Source of the DNA: Oscillospiraceae bacterium
GTDB lineage: Bacteria; Bacillota; Clostridia; Oscillospirales; Acutalibacteraceae
Direction of reading: 5' to 3'
Length of the DNA: 64,000 nucleotides
Assembly: GCA_015066245.1 (NCBI GenBank)
Contig: SVOS01000001.1
Coordinates: forward strand, 1-64,000
Shown in pieces: positions 18,335 through 27,321 of the stretch. The position numbers and the translations under genes were made by a program. The notes beneath the pieces are model-generated. The model saw only the letters and a list, made by a program, of their open reading frames with translations. It ran no database searches and was not told where the DNA came from. How positions within the stretch are numbered: position 1 is the stretch's first letter; each line of letters starts with the position of its first letter.

Positions 18335-19036
18335 ATGAAGAAAATACTTGTGTGCGAGGACGAAGCAGCTATCCGCGATTTTGTGGTTATCAACCTCAGA
18401 CGTGCAGGCTATGATGTTGTAGAGGCAGACTGCGGAGAAGTCGCACTTCAGAAATACGAGGAGCACGGCGGCGATTTTGACGTTGCTATTCTTGATATTA
18501 TGATGCCCGGTATTGACGGGTTGCAGGTCTGCAAAGAGCTGAGAAACAAAAACGGCTCTATCGGCATTATTATGCTCTCTGCAAGAACTCAGGAGATGGA
18601 CAAGGTTACAGGTCTGATGCTTGGTGCCGATGACTATGTTACAAAGCCCTTCTCTCCCTCTGAGCTTACTGCCAGAGTTGACTCTCTGTACCGCAGAGTG
18701 GCCCTTGCCGAGCAGAAAACCGAGCAGAACTTCAAAGAGGAGCTTAAGTCAGGCATCTTTACCCTTAATCTGAGAAACCGCACACTTACCAAAAACAGTG
18801 CCATTATCGAGCTTACTCAGGTTGAGTTTCAGATTATGGAGTATTTCTTCTCCAATCCCGGCACTGCTCTTGACAGAACCGACATTCTTAACCACGTTTG
18901 GGGCGAGGCTTATGTTGGCGAAGAAAAAATCGTTGACGTTAATATCCGCAGACTGAGAATGAAGGTTGAAGACGAGCCCTCTAACCCCAAGTTTATTGTG
19001 ACAGTCTGGGGTCTGGGCTACAAATGGGACGCTTAA
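18335..19036 (+). CDS. OmpR/PhoB-type response regulator
   Basis: A 233-residue regulator. The receiver domain (about 1-120) has the acidic pocket CEDE, phospho-acceptor Asp54 in AILDIMMPG, and the conserved Thr/Ser and Lys in LSAR and YVTKPF. A C-terminal winged helix (about 135-230) shows LTQVEFQIMEYFFSNPG, ILNHVWGE, VDVNIRRLRMKVE and the final VWGLGYKW, typical of OmpR-family DNA binding. GGAGGTC lies 8 bases before the ATG. The partner histidine kinase follows, separated by about 300 bp of repeat DNA. Confidence 0.93.
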   Translation: MKKILVCEDEAAIRDFVVINLRRAGYDVVEADCGEVALQKYEEHGGDFDVAILDIMMPGIDGLQVCKELRNKNGSIGIIMLSARTQEMDKVTGLMLGADDYVTKPFSPSELTARVDSLYRRVALAEQKTEQNFKEELKSGIFTLNLRNRTLTKNSAIIELTQVEFQIMEYFFSNPGTALDRTDILNHVWGEAYVGEEKIVDVNIRRLRMKVEDEPSNPKFIVTVWGLGYKWDA

Positions 19037-19263
19037 CCGACCGCTAGCCGCGGTGGGCAAGTCTGCCTTTGGAAAGGTTTTATTTAGATTAAAACGTCTG
19101 TCAACGGCGGGTTGATTAATAAATATTAAACATTTACACGTCCCCTTGCCTAAAGGGGGACGGACTCAGTGAGAGGATGTCAGCGAAGCTGACAGGGGGA
19201 TACACGTCTATATGAAAGCTTTATGTAGAGGAATATATCCCTCCACCGCAAGCGGTCCCCTAC
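19037..19263. repeat. Dispersed intergenic repeat, inverted and degenerate copy between regulator and kinase
   Basis: The beginning, CGCTAGCCGCGGTGGGCAAG then CTGCCTTTGG (19044-19073), is the reverse complement of the repeat block at 54.09-54.11 kb. Further on are GTCCCCTTGCC...GGGGGAC and TGTCAGCGAAGCTGACA hairpins and a CCCTCCACCGCAAGCGG segment. It has no coding capacity and interrupts an otherwise tight regulator-kinase pair. Confidence 0.65.
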
Positions 19264-19339
19264 GATGAGGTTGTATTCTATGCCTCCCGTTAACCGCAGC
19301 GGACAATTCTTAACTATTCATTATTATGGAGGACGGCTG

Positions 19340-20749
19340 ATGTTTAAAGGCATTACAAAGCGTTGGGTGCTCAACACCCTGCTTGTTGTTATAGTTGTTG
19401 TTCTGTTTGTCGTGTTCTGCCTTTCATACGCTGTCAGAATTTACTACTACCACTCTGTAACCCAGACACTTAATGCGGCTACTGCCGAATTTCTTAACGT
19501 GCTGGACGATTATGCTTCTGACCCTCAGAGCTTTTCTGCCACTGCACGAAGTTACGTGGAAAATTTTGACGACAAAGAAAAAATGGAGATTACCGCCATT
19601 GATGCCAAAGGCAACGTTATTATCACTTCCACAGGCTTTACACCTGACTCTACTCACCAGATGCCCGATTATATCAAGGCAACAAGCGACAACTTAAGCC
19701 GCTATGAATGGACCGGCAACCTGTCCTCCGGTGAAAATGTAAAGGCAGTTACCCGACTGGTGCGAAATTCTCAGAACGAAGTAATGGGTGCTGTCAGATG
19801 CGTTATCTCTCTTACAGACATTGACTACAATATAACCATGGCTATTGTCATTATCTCTGTTGTAGGTCTTACAATTATCCTGCTTGTGCTTTTCTCGGGG
19901 CTTTACTTTATCCGCTCCATTGTCCGTCCCGTGCGTGAACTTTCGGCAACTGCCAAAAAAATTGCCCAGGGCGACTTCAATACAAGAATCGAAAAATCTC
20001 ACGATGACGAAATCGGCGAGCTTTGTGATTCTATCAACGATATGGCAACAGAGCTTGGAGCAGCTGAAAGACTTAAAAACGACTTTATCTCCAGCGTTTC
20101 TCACGAGCTGAGGACTCCCCTCACCGCCATAAAAGGCTGGGCAGAAACCATGCAGTATTGCGGCTCGGTAGACAAAGAAACCTTTGATAAAGGTATGGAT
20201 ATAATCGTCAAGGAATCCTCACGTCTTACCTCAATTGTTGAGGAGCTTCTGGACTTCTCAAGACTTCAGAGCGGCAGAATGATGCTTATGAAGGAGAAAA
20301 TCGACATCTTAGCTGAGCTTGACGAGGCACTTTACATGATGAAAGACCGTGCCATAAACGAAGAAAAGCATCTTCTCTACGACAAGCCCGAGTCTATGCC
20401 CCCTGTATACGGCGACAAAAACAAACTCAGACAAGTTTTCATCAACATTATCGACAACGCCCTCAAATACACCCAGAGCGGTGGTGTTGTGGGTATTCAG
20501 ATTCTGGATTTTACGCATTCGGTTCATATTGTGGTTACCGACACAGGCTGCGGTATTGCACCCGACGACCTGCCCAGAATCAAAGATAAATTCTACAAGG
20601 CAAACCAGAGTGTCCGCGGCTCGGGCATTGGTCTTGCCATTGCAGACGAGATTATCTCGCTTCACGATGGTACACTTGATATCCAAAGCGGTATCGGTGT
20701 AGGCACTACAGTAACAATCGCAATTCCTGTTTATAAAGAAACAAACTAA
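19340..20749 (+). CDS. Membrane sensor histidine kinase
   Basis: 469 residues. The start is taken as ATG 19340 because GGAGGAC is 6-9 bases upstream; an earlier in-frame ATG at 19265 lies in repeat DNA. The order is: transmembrane helix 1 (about 10-35), an extracellular sensor region (to about 165), helix 2 (about 170-195, IIVSVVGL-like), a HAMP linker (RSIVRPVRELSATAKKIAQG), a HisKA dimerisation helix with phospho-His255 in SHELRTPLTAIKG, and an ATPase domain with DNALKYT, TDTGCGI and GSGIGLAIADEI. It should phosphorylate the regulator encoded at 18335. The signal is unknown. Confidence 0.92.
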   Translation: MFKGITKRWVLNTLLVVIVVVLFVVFCLSYAVRIYYYHSVTQTLNAATAEFLNVLDDYASDPQSFSATARSYVENFDDKEKMEITAIDAKGNVIITSTGFTPDSTHQMPDYIKATSDNLSRYEWTGNLSSGENVKAVTRLVRNSQNEVMGAVRCVISLTDIDYNITMAIVIISVVGLTIILLVLFSGLYFIRSIVRPVRELSATAKKIAQGDFNTRIEKSHDDEIGELCDSINDMATELGAAERLKNDFISSVSHELRTPLTAIKGWAETMQYCGSVDKETFDKGMDIIVKESSRLTSIVEELLDFSRLQSGRMMLMKEKIDILAELDEALYMMKDRAINEEKHLLYDKPESMPPVYGDKNKLRQVFINIIDNALKYTQSGGVVGIQILDFTHSVHIVVTDTGCGIAPDDLPRIKDKFYKANQSVRGSGIGLAIADEIISLHDGTLDIQSGIGVGTTVTIAIPVYKETN

Positions 20750-20762
20750 AGGAAGGTAAATT

Positions 20763-21755
20763 ATGGCTAAAGAACAAACTAAAAAGATTACTTCAATCGG
20801 TGGCAGTGCGCTTATTGAAGGTATCATGATGCGTGGTCCCAAAAAGACCATGATTGCACTGCGTACAGCCCCCGACAAAATCGAAACCGAAGAAATCGAG
20901 GTAAAGACCTTAAGAGAAAAATACAAGTTCTTCCGCATTCCCTTTATCCGCGGAATCGCCGGTATGATTGACTCTCTTAAACTCAGCTACAAGTCCCTTA
21001 TGATTTCTGCCAACAAGGCAATTGATGCCATTGAGGTTGAGGAAGAAGAAATGGGCAAGTTTGAGAAATGGCTCAACGATAAACTGGGCGAAAAATTCAT
21101 GAATGCTGTTATGACTCTTGCTTCGGTTTTAGGTATTATCCTTGCTGTGGTGCTTTTTGTATGGGTACCGGGTCTTCTTTACAGCGGACTTACACCTTTG
21201 CATCCGTTTTTTGACAATCCGTTTCTCCGCTCTGCTTTTGAGGGTATTTTAAGAATCGCTCTTTTCCTGGGCTACATAGTTATTGTATCCCGAATGGAGG
21301 ATATGAAGCGGGTATTTATGTATCACGGTGCCGAGCACAAAACTATCTTCTGCTACGAAGCAGACGAGGAGCTTACAGTAGAAAACGTTAGAAAGCACAG
21401 ACGTTTTCACCCCAGATGCGGCACAAGCTTTATGATTATTATGCTTATTTTAGGCATTGTTATCGGACTTTTTGTTCCTTCATTCACTACCCTTGGTGTT
21501 TGGGGTACTGCGCTCAGAGCCGCAATCAAAATTGTGCTTCTCCCCTTGTCCGTCGGACTCGGCTTTGAGCTTATCCAGCTTTGCGGCAAGCACGACAACT
21601 GGTTTACACGCATAATTGCCGCTCCCGGTATGTGGGCTCAGCGTATCACTACCCGCGAGCCTGATGATGCTATGATCGAAATTGCCATCGCCGCCATTAC
21701 TCCCGTAATTCCCGACGACGGCTCTGACATTGTAAACAATAAATGCTGCAAATAA
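20763..21755 (+). CDS. DUF1385 family membrane protein (YqhQ-like)
   Basis: A 330-residue DUF1385 protein, widespread in Firmicutes and often adjacent to prmC as here (stop 21755, prmC start 21757). Conserved parts: GGSALIEGIMMRGP at the N-terminus, FFRIPFIRGIAGMIDSL, several membrane helices (about 115-145, 165-185, 220-245, 255-275) and the histidine-rich VFMYHGAEHKTIFCYE with HRRFHPRCGTSFM, which looks like a metal site. The family is annotated as a putative metal-dependent enzyme without proven activity. AAGGAAG lies a few bases before the ATG. Confidence 0.88.
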   Translation: MAKEQTKKITSIGGSALIEGIMMRGPKKTMIALRTAPDKIETEEIEVKTLREKYKFFRIPFIRGIAGMIDSLKLSYKSLMISANKAIDAIEVEEEEMGKFEKWLNDKLGEKFMNAVMTLASVLGIILAVVLFVWVPGLLYSGLTPLHPFFDNPFLRSAFEGILRIALFLGYIVIVSRMEDMKRVFMYHGAEHKTIFCYEADEELTVENVRKHRRFHPRCGTSFMIIMLILGIVIGLFVPSFTTLGVWGTALRAAIKIVLLPLSVGLGFELIQLCGKHDNWFTRIIAAPGMWAQRITTREPDDAMIEIAIAAITPVIPDDGSDIVNNKCCK

Positions 21756-21756
21756 A

Positions 21757-22605
21757 ATGAAAATCATCGAAGGCTTTAACTTAATTACAAAAAAGCTCAC
21801 CGAGGCAGGAGCAGAGTCTCCTGCCTTTGATGCATCAGAGCTGATATCCTTTGTACTCGGCACTCCCTACACTCCTGCTCTTGATAAAGAAACTGAAATG
21901 TCAGATAAAGACTATCACAAGCTCCTGACTCTTGCCGAAAGACGTGCAGCAGGTGAGCCTTTGCAGTATATCATAGGCCAGTGGGAGTTTTACGGCTATC
22001 CCTTCAAAGTCGGCAAGGGTGTGCTTATTCCCAGGGACGACACCGAGGTTGCCCTCAGGGCAAGCTTTGAGCATCTTGATAAAACAGAAAATCCAAAAAT
22101 TCTTGATTTGTGTGCAGGCAGCGGTACTCTGGCAGTTACTTTAAAAAAGCTTTATCCAAATGCTGAGGTTACTGCTGTTGAAATATCAGAGGATGCATTT
22201 TTCTATCTCAGAGAAAACGCAAACCTCAACTCAGCTGACATAAATATGATTAATGGGGATATATTTAAAGTATACGGAGATTTTGAGGATAAGTATTTTG
22301 ACCTCATTATCTCAAATCCCCCCTACCTCACCACCCAGGAGCTTAAAAGTATGCAGAGAGAGCTTTATTTCGAGCCTGAGCTTGCTCTTGACGGCGGGGA
22401 TGACGGTATGCTTTTTTACAGAGGGATTATCCCACTTTACACACCTAAGCTAAAATCAGGCGGTCAGCTTATTTTTGAGTTGGACGGCATCGAGGCGGAG
22501 TATACCCGAGAGCTTATGAAAGCCGAAAATTACGGAGATATTGAAATTTTTGACGACTTAGGCGGTATTCATAGGGCGATAAAAGGTACTTTGTTCGAAT
22601 TTTAG
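21757..22605 (+). CDS. prmC: Peptide chain release factor glutamine methyltransferase PrmC
   Basis: It methylates the glutamine of the GGQ motif in release factors RF1/RF2. 282 residues is normal. The N-terminal helical domain holds RRAAGEPLQYIIGQWEFYG. The SAM-binding motif is ILDLCAGSGTLAVTL and the catalytic substrate-binding motif NPPYLT is in LIISNPPYLT. It is translationally linked to the DUF1385 gene (1 bp between stop and start). Usually prfA follows. Here the next gene is recA, after a 98-bp gap with its own promoter. Confidence 0.93.
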   Translation: MKIIEGFNLITKKLTEAGAESPAFDASELISFVLGTPYTPALDKETEMSDKDYHKLLTLAERRAAGEPLQYIIGQWEFYGYPFKVGKGVLIPRDDTEVALRASFEHLDKTENPKILDLCAGSGTLAVTLKKLYPNAEVTAVEISEDAFFYLRENANLNSADINMINGDIFKVYGDFEDKYFDLIISNPPYLTTQELKSMQRELYFEPELALDGGDDGMLFYRGIIPLYTPKLKSGGQLIFELDGIEAEYTRELMKAENYGDIEIFDDLGGIHRAIKGTLFEF

Positions 22606-22637
22606 AAAATTTGTTCGAGGATTTTGCCCTGTTTTTA

Positions 22638-22666
22638 TTGATTTTAAGAAGGGTTTATTTTATAAT
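22638..22666 (+). promoter_or_regulatory. recA promoter
   Basis: TTGATT (22638-22643) and perfect TATAAT (22661-22666), 17-bp spacer, ATG 38 bp downstream. Two GTTCG words (near 22591 and 22613) lie upstream, but no inverted GAAC-N4-GTTC LexA box is seen. Confidence 0.75.
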
Positions 22667-22703
22667 AATGATGTAAATTGAATGGCAAAAAGGAGAAATA
22701 AAA

Positions 22704-23807
22704 ATGGCACTTGATAAAAATAAAGCATTGGAGACCGCTTTAGGTCAGATTGAAAAACAGTTCGGCAAAGGTGCTGTTATGCGTCTGGGTCAGAATTCCA
22801 CACTTAATGTAGAGCATGTTTCCACAGGCTCATTGTCTCTCGACATCGCTCTTGGTATCGGTGGACTTCCCCGAGGCAGAATTATCGAGATTTACGGACC
22901 CGAGTCCTCAGGTAAAACCACACTTTCACTTCACTGTATCGCAGAAGGTCAGAAAGACGGCGGCAACGTTGCATTTATCGACGTTGAGCATGCTCTGGAC
23001 CCTGTTTATGCCGCAAATTTAGGCGTTGACGTTGATTCTCTCTTGGTTTCTCAGCCCGACACAGGCGAAGATGCCCTTGAGATTGCCGAGGCTCTTATCC
23101 GCTCAGGCGCTATTGACGTTATTGTTATCGACTCAGTAGCAGCTCTTGTTCCCAAGGCTGAGATTGAGGGCGAAATGGGCGACAGCCACGTTGGTCTTCA
23201 GGCAAGACTTATGTCTCAGGCTTTAAGAAAGCTCGCAGGTGCAATTTCCAAGTCCAACTGTGTTGCAATTTTCATCAACCAGCTCAGAGAGAAGGTAGGC
23301 GTTGTATACGGCAACCCCGAGGTTACTCCCGGCGGCCGTGCACTTAAGTTCTACAGCTCCGTTCGTCTTGAGGTAAGACGTGGCGAAATCCTCAAGCAGA
23401 ACGGCGAGATGCTGGGCTCACGCACAAGGGTTAAGGTTGTTAAGAATAAGATTGCTCCTCCCTTTAAAGAGGCAGAATTTGATATTATGTACGGAGAAGG
23501 TATCTCCAGAGTAGGCGAGCTTGTGGACTTAGCAGTTAAAGCTGATGTTATCCAGAAGGCGGGTGCTTGGTTCAGCTATGGCGAGAAGCGTCTCGGCCAG
23601 GGCAGAGATAACGTTAAGATTCTTTTCCAGCAGGAGCCTGAGCTTGCCGCAGAGATTGAGAAAAAGCTCTGGGAGAATATCGATAAACTCACCGCAAAGC
23701 CCGGCAAAGCTGCAAAAGCAGTGGCAAAGCCCGTTGAGGTTGCACCTGCCGCTGATGCTCCCAAAGCCGCAAAAGGTGGCAAAATCGACATTTTAGTTGA
23801 AGACTGA
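22704..23807 (+). CDS. recA: Recombinase RecA
   Basis: It forms the ATP-dependent filament on single-stranded DNA for strand exchange and SOS activation. 367 residues. The Walker A motif GPESSGKTT is at 65-73, the Walker B region is [13 protein letters not shown], and loop-2 [23 protein letters not shown] sequence follows (seen as INQLREKVG and [10 protein letters not shown]). The C-terminal tail is Lys/Ala/Pro-rich. AGGAG precedes the ATG. The stop overlaps the recX start by one base, so RecA and its regulator are made from one message. Confidence 0.98.
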   Translation: MALDKNKALETALGQIEKQFGKGAVMRLGQNSTLNVEHVSTGSLSLDIALGIGGLPRGRIIEIYGPESSGKTTLSLHCIAEGQKDGGNVAFIDVEHALDPVYAANLGVDVDSLLVSQPDTGEDALEIAEALIRSGAIDVIVIDSVAALVPKAEIEGEMGDSHVGLQARLMSQALRKLAGAISKSNCVAIFINQLREKVGVVYGNPEVTPGGRALKFYSSVRLEVRRGEILKQNGEMLGSRTRVKVVKNKIAPPFKEAEFDIMYGEGISRVGELVDLAVKADVIQKAGAWFSYGEKRLGQGRDNVKILFQQEPELAAEIEKKLWENIDKLTAKPGKAAKAVAKPVEVAPAADAPKAAKGGKIDILVED

Positions 23808-24427
23808 TGACTATTACCGCTATTGAGCCAAGGCGAAAGTCCCTGTCAGCCATATTCATAGACGGAGAATACGCCTTAAAGCTTGACACCGAAACCGTAC
23901 TGTCACAAAGGCTTAAGGTTGGTGCCGATATTGATGACGACAGACTTCTTCAGCTTATTAAACTCAGCGACGCCAAAAGAGCAAAAGAAAAGGCACTGTG
24001 GCTTATCTCTTATCGTGACCACTCTGAAGGAGAGCTGAGGCAGAAGCTCTCCAAGGATTACGGCGAAGAAGCCGTAGACGCGGCTATCGCAAAGCTTATG
24101 GACTTAGGCTTTATAAACGACGAGAGTTTTGCCCAAAGATACGCCGAAAGCCTAAGCTCAAAGCATCTGTCCGAAAGGCAGATTCAGCAGAAATTAAGGC
24201 TTAAAGGTATCGACAAAGAGCTGTCAAGCCAAGCGGTGGAAAATCTCTGTCTTGACGAAAAAGAAGAACTCCGTGCTCTTATAAACAAAAAATATATCCG
24301 TAAGCTCTCTGACGAGGCAGACCTCAGGCGTACTGTTGCGGCTTTGCAACGCCGCGGTTTTTCTTACACTGACATCAGGTCTGTCATCAGAGAATTTACA
24401 GAGTTCGAGGAATATAACTATGACTGA
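23807..24427 (+). CDS. recX: Regulatory protein RecX
   Basis: 206 residues of three-helix RecX repeats. It modulates RecA filament activity. The N-terminal strand-rich part ([20 protein letters not shown]) precedes helical repeats with the recognisable LISYRDHSEGELRQKL, DLGFINDESFAQRYAES and LSERQIQQKLRLKGID. The start ATG shares a base with the recA stop TGA. The gene end overlaps the rimO start (ATG at 24420 within the last codons), indicating coupled translation. Confidence 0.9.
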   Translation: MTITAIEPRRKSLSAIFIDGEYALKLDTETVLSQRLKVGADIDDDRLLQLIKLSDAKRAKEKALWLISYRDHSEGELRQKLSKDYGEEAVDAAIAKLMDLGFINDESFAQRYAESLSSKHLSERQIQQKLRLKGIDKELSSQAVENLCLDEKEELRALINKKYIRKLSDEADLRRTVAALQRRGFSYTDIRSVIREFTEFEEYNYD

Positions 24428-25751
24428 AAACATCAAAGTTTCCATTGTATCCTTAGGCTGCGCCAAAAACAGAGTTGACGCAGAAATGATGCTTTATAAA
24501 TTAAGAGAAGCAGGCTTTGTCCTCAAGGACGACCCTGCTGACGGCGATGCCGTTATCATCAACACCTGCGGTTTTATCGAAAGTGCAAAGCAGGAAAGCA
24601 TCGAAGAAATCCTGGAGCTTGCAAAGCTTAAGGAAGAAGGCAAAATCAAGGCTCTTATCGTAAGCGGATGCCTTGCCGAAAGATACAAGGAAGATATCAA
24701 GAAAGAAATGCCCGAGGTAGATGCTGTTATTGGCTTAGGTGCCAACGGCGATATAGTAGAAGCAGTAAAAAAAGCCCTTGCCAAAGAGGATTTTATGTCC
24801 TTCCCCGACAAGGAGCTTATGCCACTGGACGACAAGCGTATCGGCTCTACTTTGCCCCACTATGCCTACCTCAAGGTTGCTGACGGGTGCGACAACAAGT
24901 GTACATACTGTGCAATTCCCATGATAAGAGGTCGTTTTCGTTCACGCACAATGGAGAGCATTTTAGCCGAGGCAAAGGAGCTTGCTGAGCGTGGTGTCAA
25001 AGAGCTCAACGTTATTGCTCAGGACACAACCCGCTACGGCGAGGATATCTACGGCAAGCTGATGCTGCCTGAGCTTCTTAAGGAGCTCTGCAAAATCGAG
25101 GGTATAGAATGGATAAGAGTTCTTTACTGCTATCCCGACAGAATCACCGACGAGCTTATTGACACTATTGCAAATGAGGATAAAATCCTCAAATACATAG
25201 ACCTTCCTCTGCAGCACTGCAACCAGCGTGTACTTAAGGCTATGAATCGCAGAGGCAGCAAAGAAAGCCTCAAGGCTTTAATCAACAAAATCCGCGAGAG
25301 AATCCCCTCTGTGGTGCTGAGAACAACCCTTATCACAGGTTTCCCCACAGAAACCGACGAGGAATTTGACGAGCTTGCGGAATTTGCAAAGGAAATGAAG
25401 TTTGAGCGTCTGGGATGCTTCCCCTATTCTACCGAGGAAGATACCCCTGCCGCTGAGCTTGAGCAGGTTGACAAAGACATAAGAGGCTACCGTGCTGATG
25501 CGATTATGCGTAGCCAGGAGCTTGTTATGGAGGACTACTGTCAGTCCAGAATCGGCTCTACCGTCAAGGTTCTTGTAGAGGGCTTTGACAGATATGCCGA
25601 GTGCTTCTTCGGCAGAAGCTACGCAGACGCACCCGAGGTTGACCCCAATGTATTCTTCACAAGCGAAGACAAGGTTACTATTGGTGAATTTGTTAACGTT
25701 GAAATTTCAGATTATCTTGAATGCGACCTTATCGGTGAGGTAGTAAAATGA
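24420..25751 (+). CDS. rimO: Ribosomal protein S12 methylthiotransferase RimO
   Basis: A radical SAM enzyme that adds a methylthio group to Asp of ribosomal protein S12. The start is taken at ATG 24420 (product MTENIKVSIVSLGCAKNRVD, 443 residues); a longer in-frame start would lie deep inside recX. It has an N-terminal MTTase cluster domain with SLGCAKN and NTCGFIESAKQES, the radical SAM cluster CxxxCxxC in DGCDNKCTYCAIP, RGRFRSR and a C-terminal TRAM domain. SLGCAKNRVD and the GFI-type motif favour RimO over MiaB. It overlaps recX and pgsA on both sides. Confidence 0.93.
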   Translation: MTENIKVSIVSLGCAKNRVDAEMMLYKLREAGFVLKDDPADGDAVIINTCGFIESAKQESIEEILELAKLKEEGKIKALIVSGCLAERYKEDIKKEMPEVDAVIGLGANGDIVEAVKKALAKEDFMSFPDKELMPLDDKRIGSTLPHYAYLKVADGCDNKCTYCAIPMIRGRFRSRTMESILAEAKELAERGVKELNVIAQDTTRYGEDIYGKLMLPELLKELCKIEGIEWIRVLYCYPDRITDELIDTIANEDKILKYIDLPLQHCNQRVLKAMNRRGSKESLKALINKIRERIPSVVLRTTLITGFPTETDEEFDELAEFAKEMKFERLGCFPYSTEEDTPAAELEQVDKDIRGYRADAIMRSQELVMEDYCQSRIGSTVKVLVEGFDRYAECFFGRSYADAPEVDPNVFFTSEDKVTIGEFVNVEISDYLECDLIGEVVK

Positions 25752-26332
25752 ATTTACCCAATAAACTTACAGTTCTGAGAATTATCCTTGTGCCCTTTAT
25801 GATTGCGGCACTTCTTATCCCCTTTCCCCACCATATTTTAGTAGCAGGGCTTATTTTTGGTGCGGCATCAATTACCGACTGCCTTGACGGCAAAATCGCC
25901 AGAAAACGCAATTTAATCACTGCCTTCGGCAAGTTTGCCGACCCTCTGGCTGACAAAATCCTTGTTATTGCCGCCTTTATCTGCTTTGTCGCTATCGGCT
26001 GGTGCGACCCTGTGCTGCCTATTATGGTGCTTTTCCGCGAATTTGCCGTTACCTCGGTACGACTTGTGGCGGCTTCAAAGGGCAATGTGGTTGCGGCTAA
26101 CTTCTGGGGCAAGCTCAAGACTGTTTCTCAGATTATTGCTATCGTTGCAATTTTTGTTATGCAGTATTTTCTGGAGCTTTGTGCCATGGGCATCATCCCC
26201 CTTAACACCGCACTTTTCGCAGGAATTTTCTTTATTATCGGCGAGGTGCTTCTGTGGATAACAGGTATTACCGCCATTGTTTCGGGACTTATTTACATAC
26301 TTCAGTGCAAAGAATATATTTCTGATTGTTAA
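25748..26332 (+). CDS. pgsA: CDP-diacylglycerol--glycerol-3-phosphate 3-phosphatidyltransferase PgsA
   Basis: A membrane enzyme that makes phosphatidylglycerol phosphate, the committed step to phosphatidylglycerol. 194 residues, starting with NLPNKLTVLRIILVPFM and carrying the CDP-alcohol phosphotransferase signature D-x2-D-G-x2-A-R-x8-G-x3-D-x3-D in DCLDGKIARKRNLITAFGKF plus ADPLADK. About five hydrophobic segments. The ATGA overlap with rimO shows translational coupling. Last gene of the recA-recX-rimO-pgsA run. Confidence 0.95.
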   Translation: MNLPNKLTVLRIILVPFMIAALLIPFPHHILVAGLIFGAASITDCLDGKIARKRNLITAFGKFADPLADKILVIAAFICFVAIGWCDPVLPIMVLFREFAVTSVRLVAASKGNVVAANFWGKLKTVSQIIAIVAIFVMQYFLELCAMGIIPLNTALFAGIFFIIGEVLLWITGITAIVSGLIYILQCKEYISDC

Positions 26333-26341
26333 TTTCTTCTA

Positions 26342-26370
26342 TTGCATTTTCTTATGAAAGTGTATATAAT
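26342..26370 (+). promoter_or_regulatory. Promoter of the T-box cysE-cysS operon
   Basis: TTGCAT (26342-26347) and perfect TATAAT (26365-26370) with a 17-bp spacer, a few bases upstream of the T-box leader. Confidence 0.85.
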
Positions 26371-26377
26371 GTTATAA

Positions 26378-26640
26378 AATAAAAGCGTTGAGCAGGAGAA
26401 GTAACCGACAAACGAGGCTTTACAGAGATTGTGACAAAGGCTGAAAGTCACAAAAGCGGCGGCGGCGAAATGCACCTGTGAGCTTCCTTGGGGAAATCCG
26501 AGAGGAGAGTATCTGAGGTCGGCTGACCCCGATATCGGTCACAGAGGGCTATGTGTTTTTCATAGCTGAATTTGGGTGGAACCACGGTATAGCCGTCCCT
26601 TTGCGGGGCGGCTATTAATATTTTCTTGAAAATATTAATA
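26378..26640 (+). ncRNA. T-box leader (cysteine specifier)
   Basis: The region has stem I with GAGCAGGAGAAGTA at its 5' side and a probable specifier loop GAAATGCACC, giving UGC (26471-26473), a cysteine codon. The invariant T-box GGGTGGAACCACGG is at 26574-26587. A terminator-like hairpin follows (ATAGCCGTCCC / GGGGCGGCTAT, 26589-26615) with a T-rich tail. In such leaders uncharged tRNA, here tRNA-Cys, stabilises the antiterminator and switches on the downstream genes. The two genes below, cysE and cysS, fit that prediction. Confidence 0.9.
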
Positions 26641-26682
26641 GCCGAACCACAACTTTTCACTTAAAATTCTGGAGGGATTTTT

Positions 26683-27321
26683 ATGTTTGATACCCTCAAA
26701 TCCGACCTTAACGCCTATATGGAACGAGACCCTGCGGCAAGGTCACGCTTTGAGATTTACTTTTTATATTCAGGCTTCAAGGCAGTCCGTGCCTACAGAC
26801 GTGCCAACTGGTTTTACAGACACAACATGAAGTTTATCGCCCGCTGGATTTCCCAGAGTGCCAGACGCAGAACAGGTGTTGAGATTCACCCCGGTGCCAC
26901 CATCGGCTCGGGACTTGTAATCGACCACGGCATGGGCGTTGTAATCGGCGAAACCACCGAAATCGGCAACGACTGCACTATTTATCAGAACGTAACCTTG
27001 GGCGGCACAGGCAAAGACCACGGCAAACGCCACCCTACACTGGGCAACAACGTTCTGGTGGGCACAGGTGCCAAGGTGCTGGGGCCCTTCAAGGTTGGCG
27101 ACAATGCCCGAATCGCCGCAGGTGCCGTTGTGCTTTCGGAAGTCCCCGAAAACGCCACCGCCGTAGGTGTGCCTGCAAGAATTACAAGAATTAACGGAGT
27201 CAAGGTAACTAACGATACTCTTGACCAGATTCATATTTCGGACCCTGTTTCTCAGCAGCTTTGCAAATTGGAGCATGAGATTGCGGTTCTTAAGTCTAAG
27301 TTAAAGGAGTTAGAAAAATGA
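26683..27321 (+). CDS. cysE: Serine O-acetyltransferase CysE
   Basis: It acetylates L-serine with acetyl-CoA, giving the precursor of cysteine. 212 residues, with the short N-terminal helical domain of the Gram-positive form (RDPAARSRFEIYFLYSGFKA) and left-handed beta-helix hexapeptide repeats: GVEIHPGATIGSGLVIDHG (active-site His in the DHG word), GVVIGETTEIGNDCTIYQNV, LGGTGKDHGKRHPTLGNNV. A C-terminal coiled helix (EHEIAVLKSKLKELEK) is unusual only in length. GGAGGG lies upstream. Regulated by the cysteine T-box, and its ATGA overlaps cysS. Confidence 0.95.
   Translation: MFDTLKSDLNAYMERDPAARSRFEIYFLYSGFKAVRAYRRANWFYRHNMKFIARWISQSARRRTGVEIHPGATIGSGLVIDHGMGVVIGETTEIGNDCTIYQNVTLGGTGKDHGKRHPTLGNNVLVGTGAKVLGPFKVGDNARIAAGAVVLSEVPENATAVGVPARITRINGVKVTNDTLDQIHISDPVSQQLCKLEHEIAVLKSKLKELEK

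Noticed and set aside
19265-19339. Upstream ATG at 19265 for the histidine kinase
   Set aside because: It adds 25 residues encoded by repeat DNA and has no ribosome-binding site, while ATG 19340 has GGAGGAC at the right distance.
24336-24419. Longer rimO start at 24336
   Set aside because: The extra 28 residues lie within the recX frame and are not part of the RimO family, whose N-terminus matches the start at 24420.
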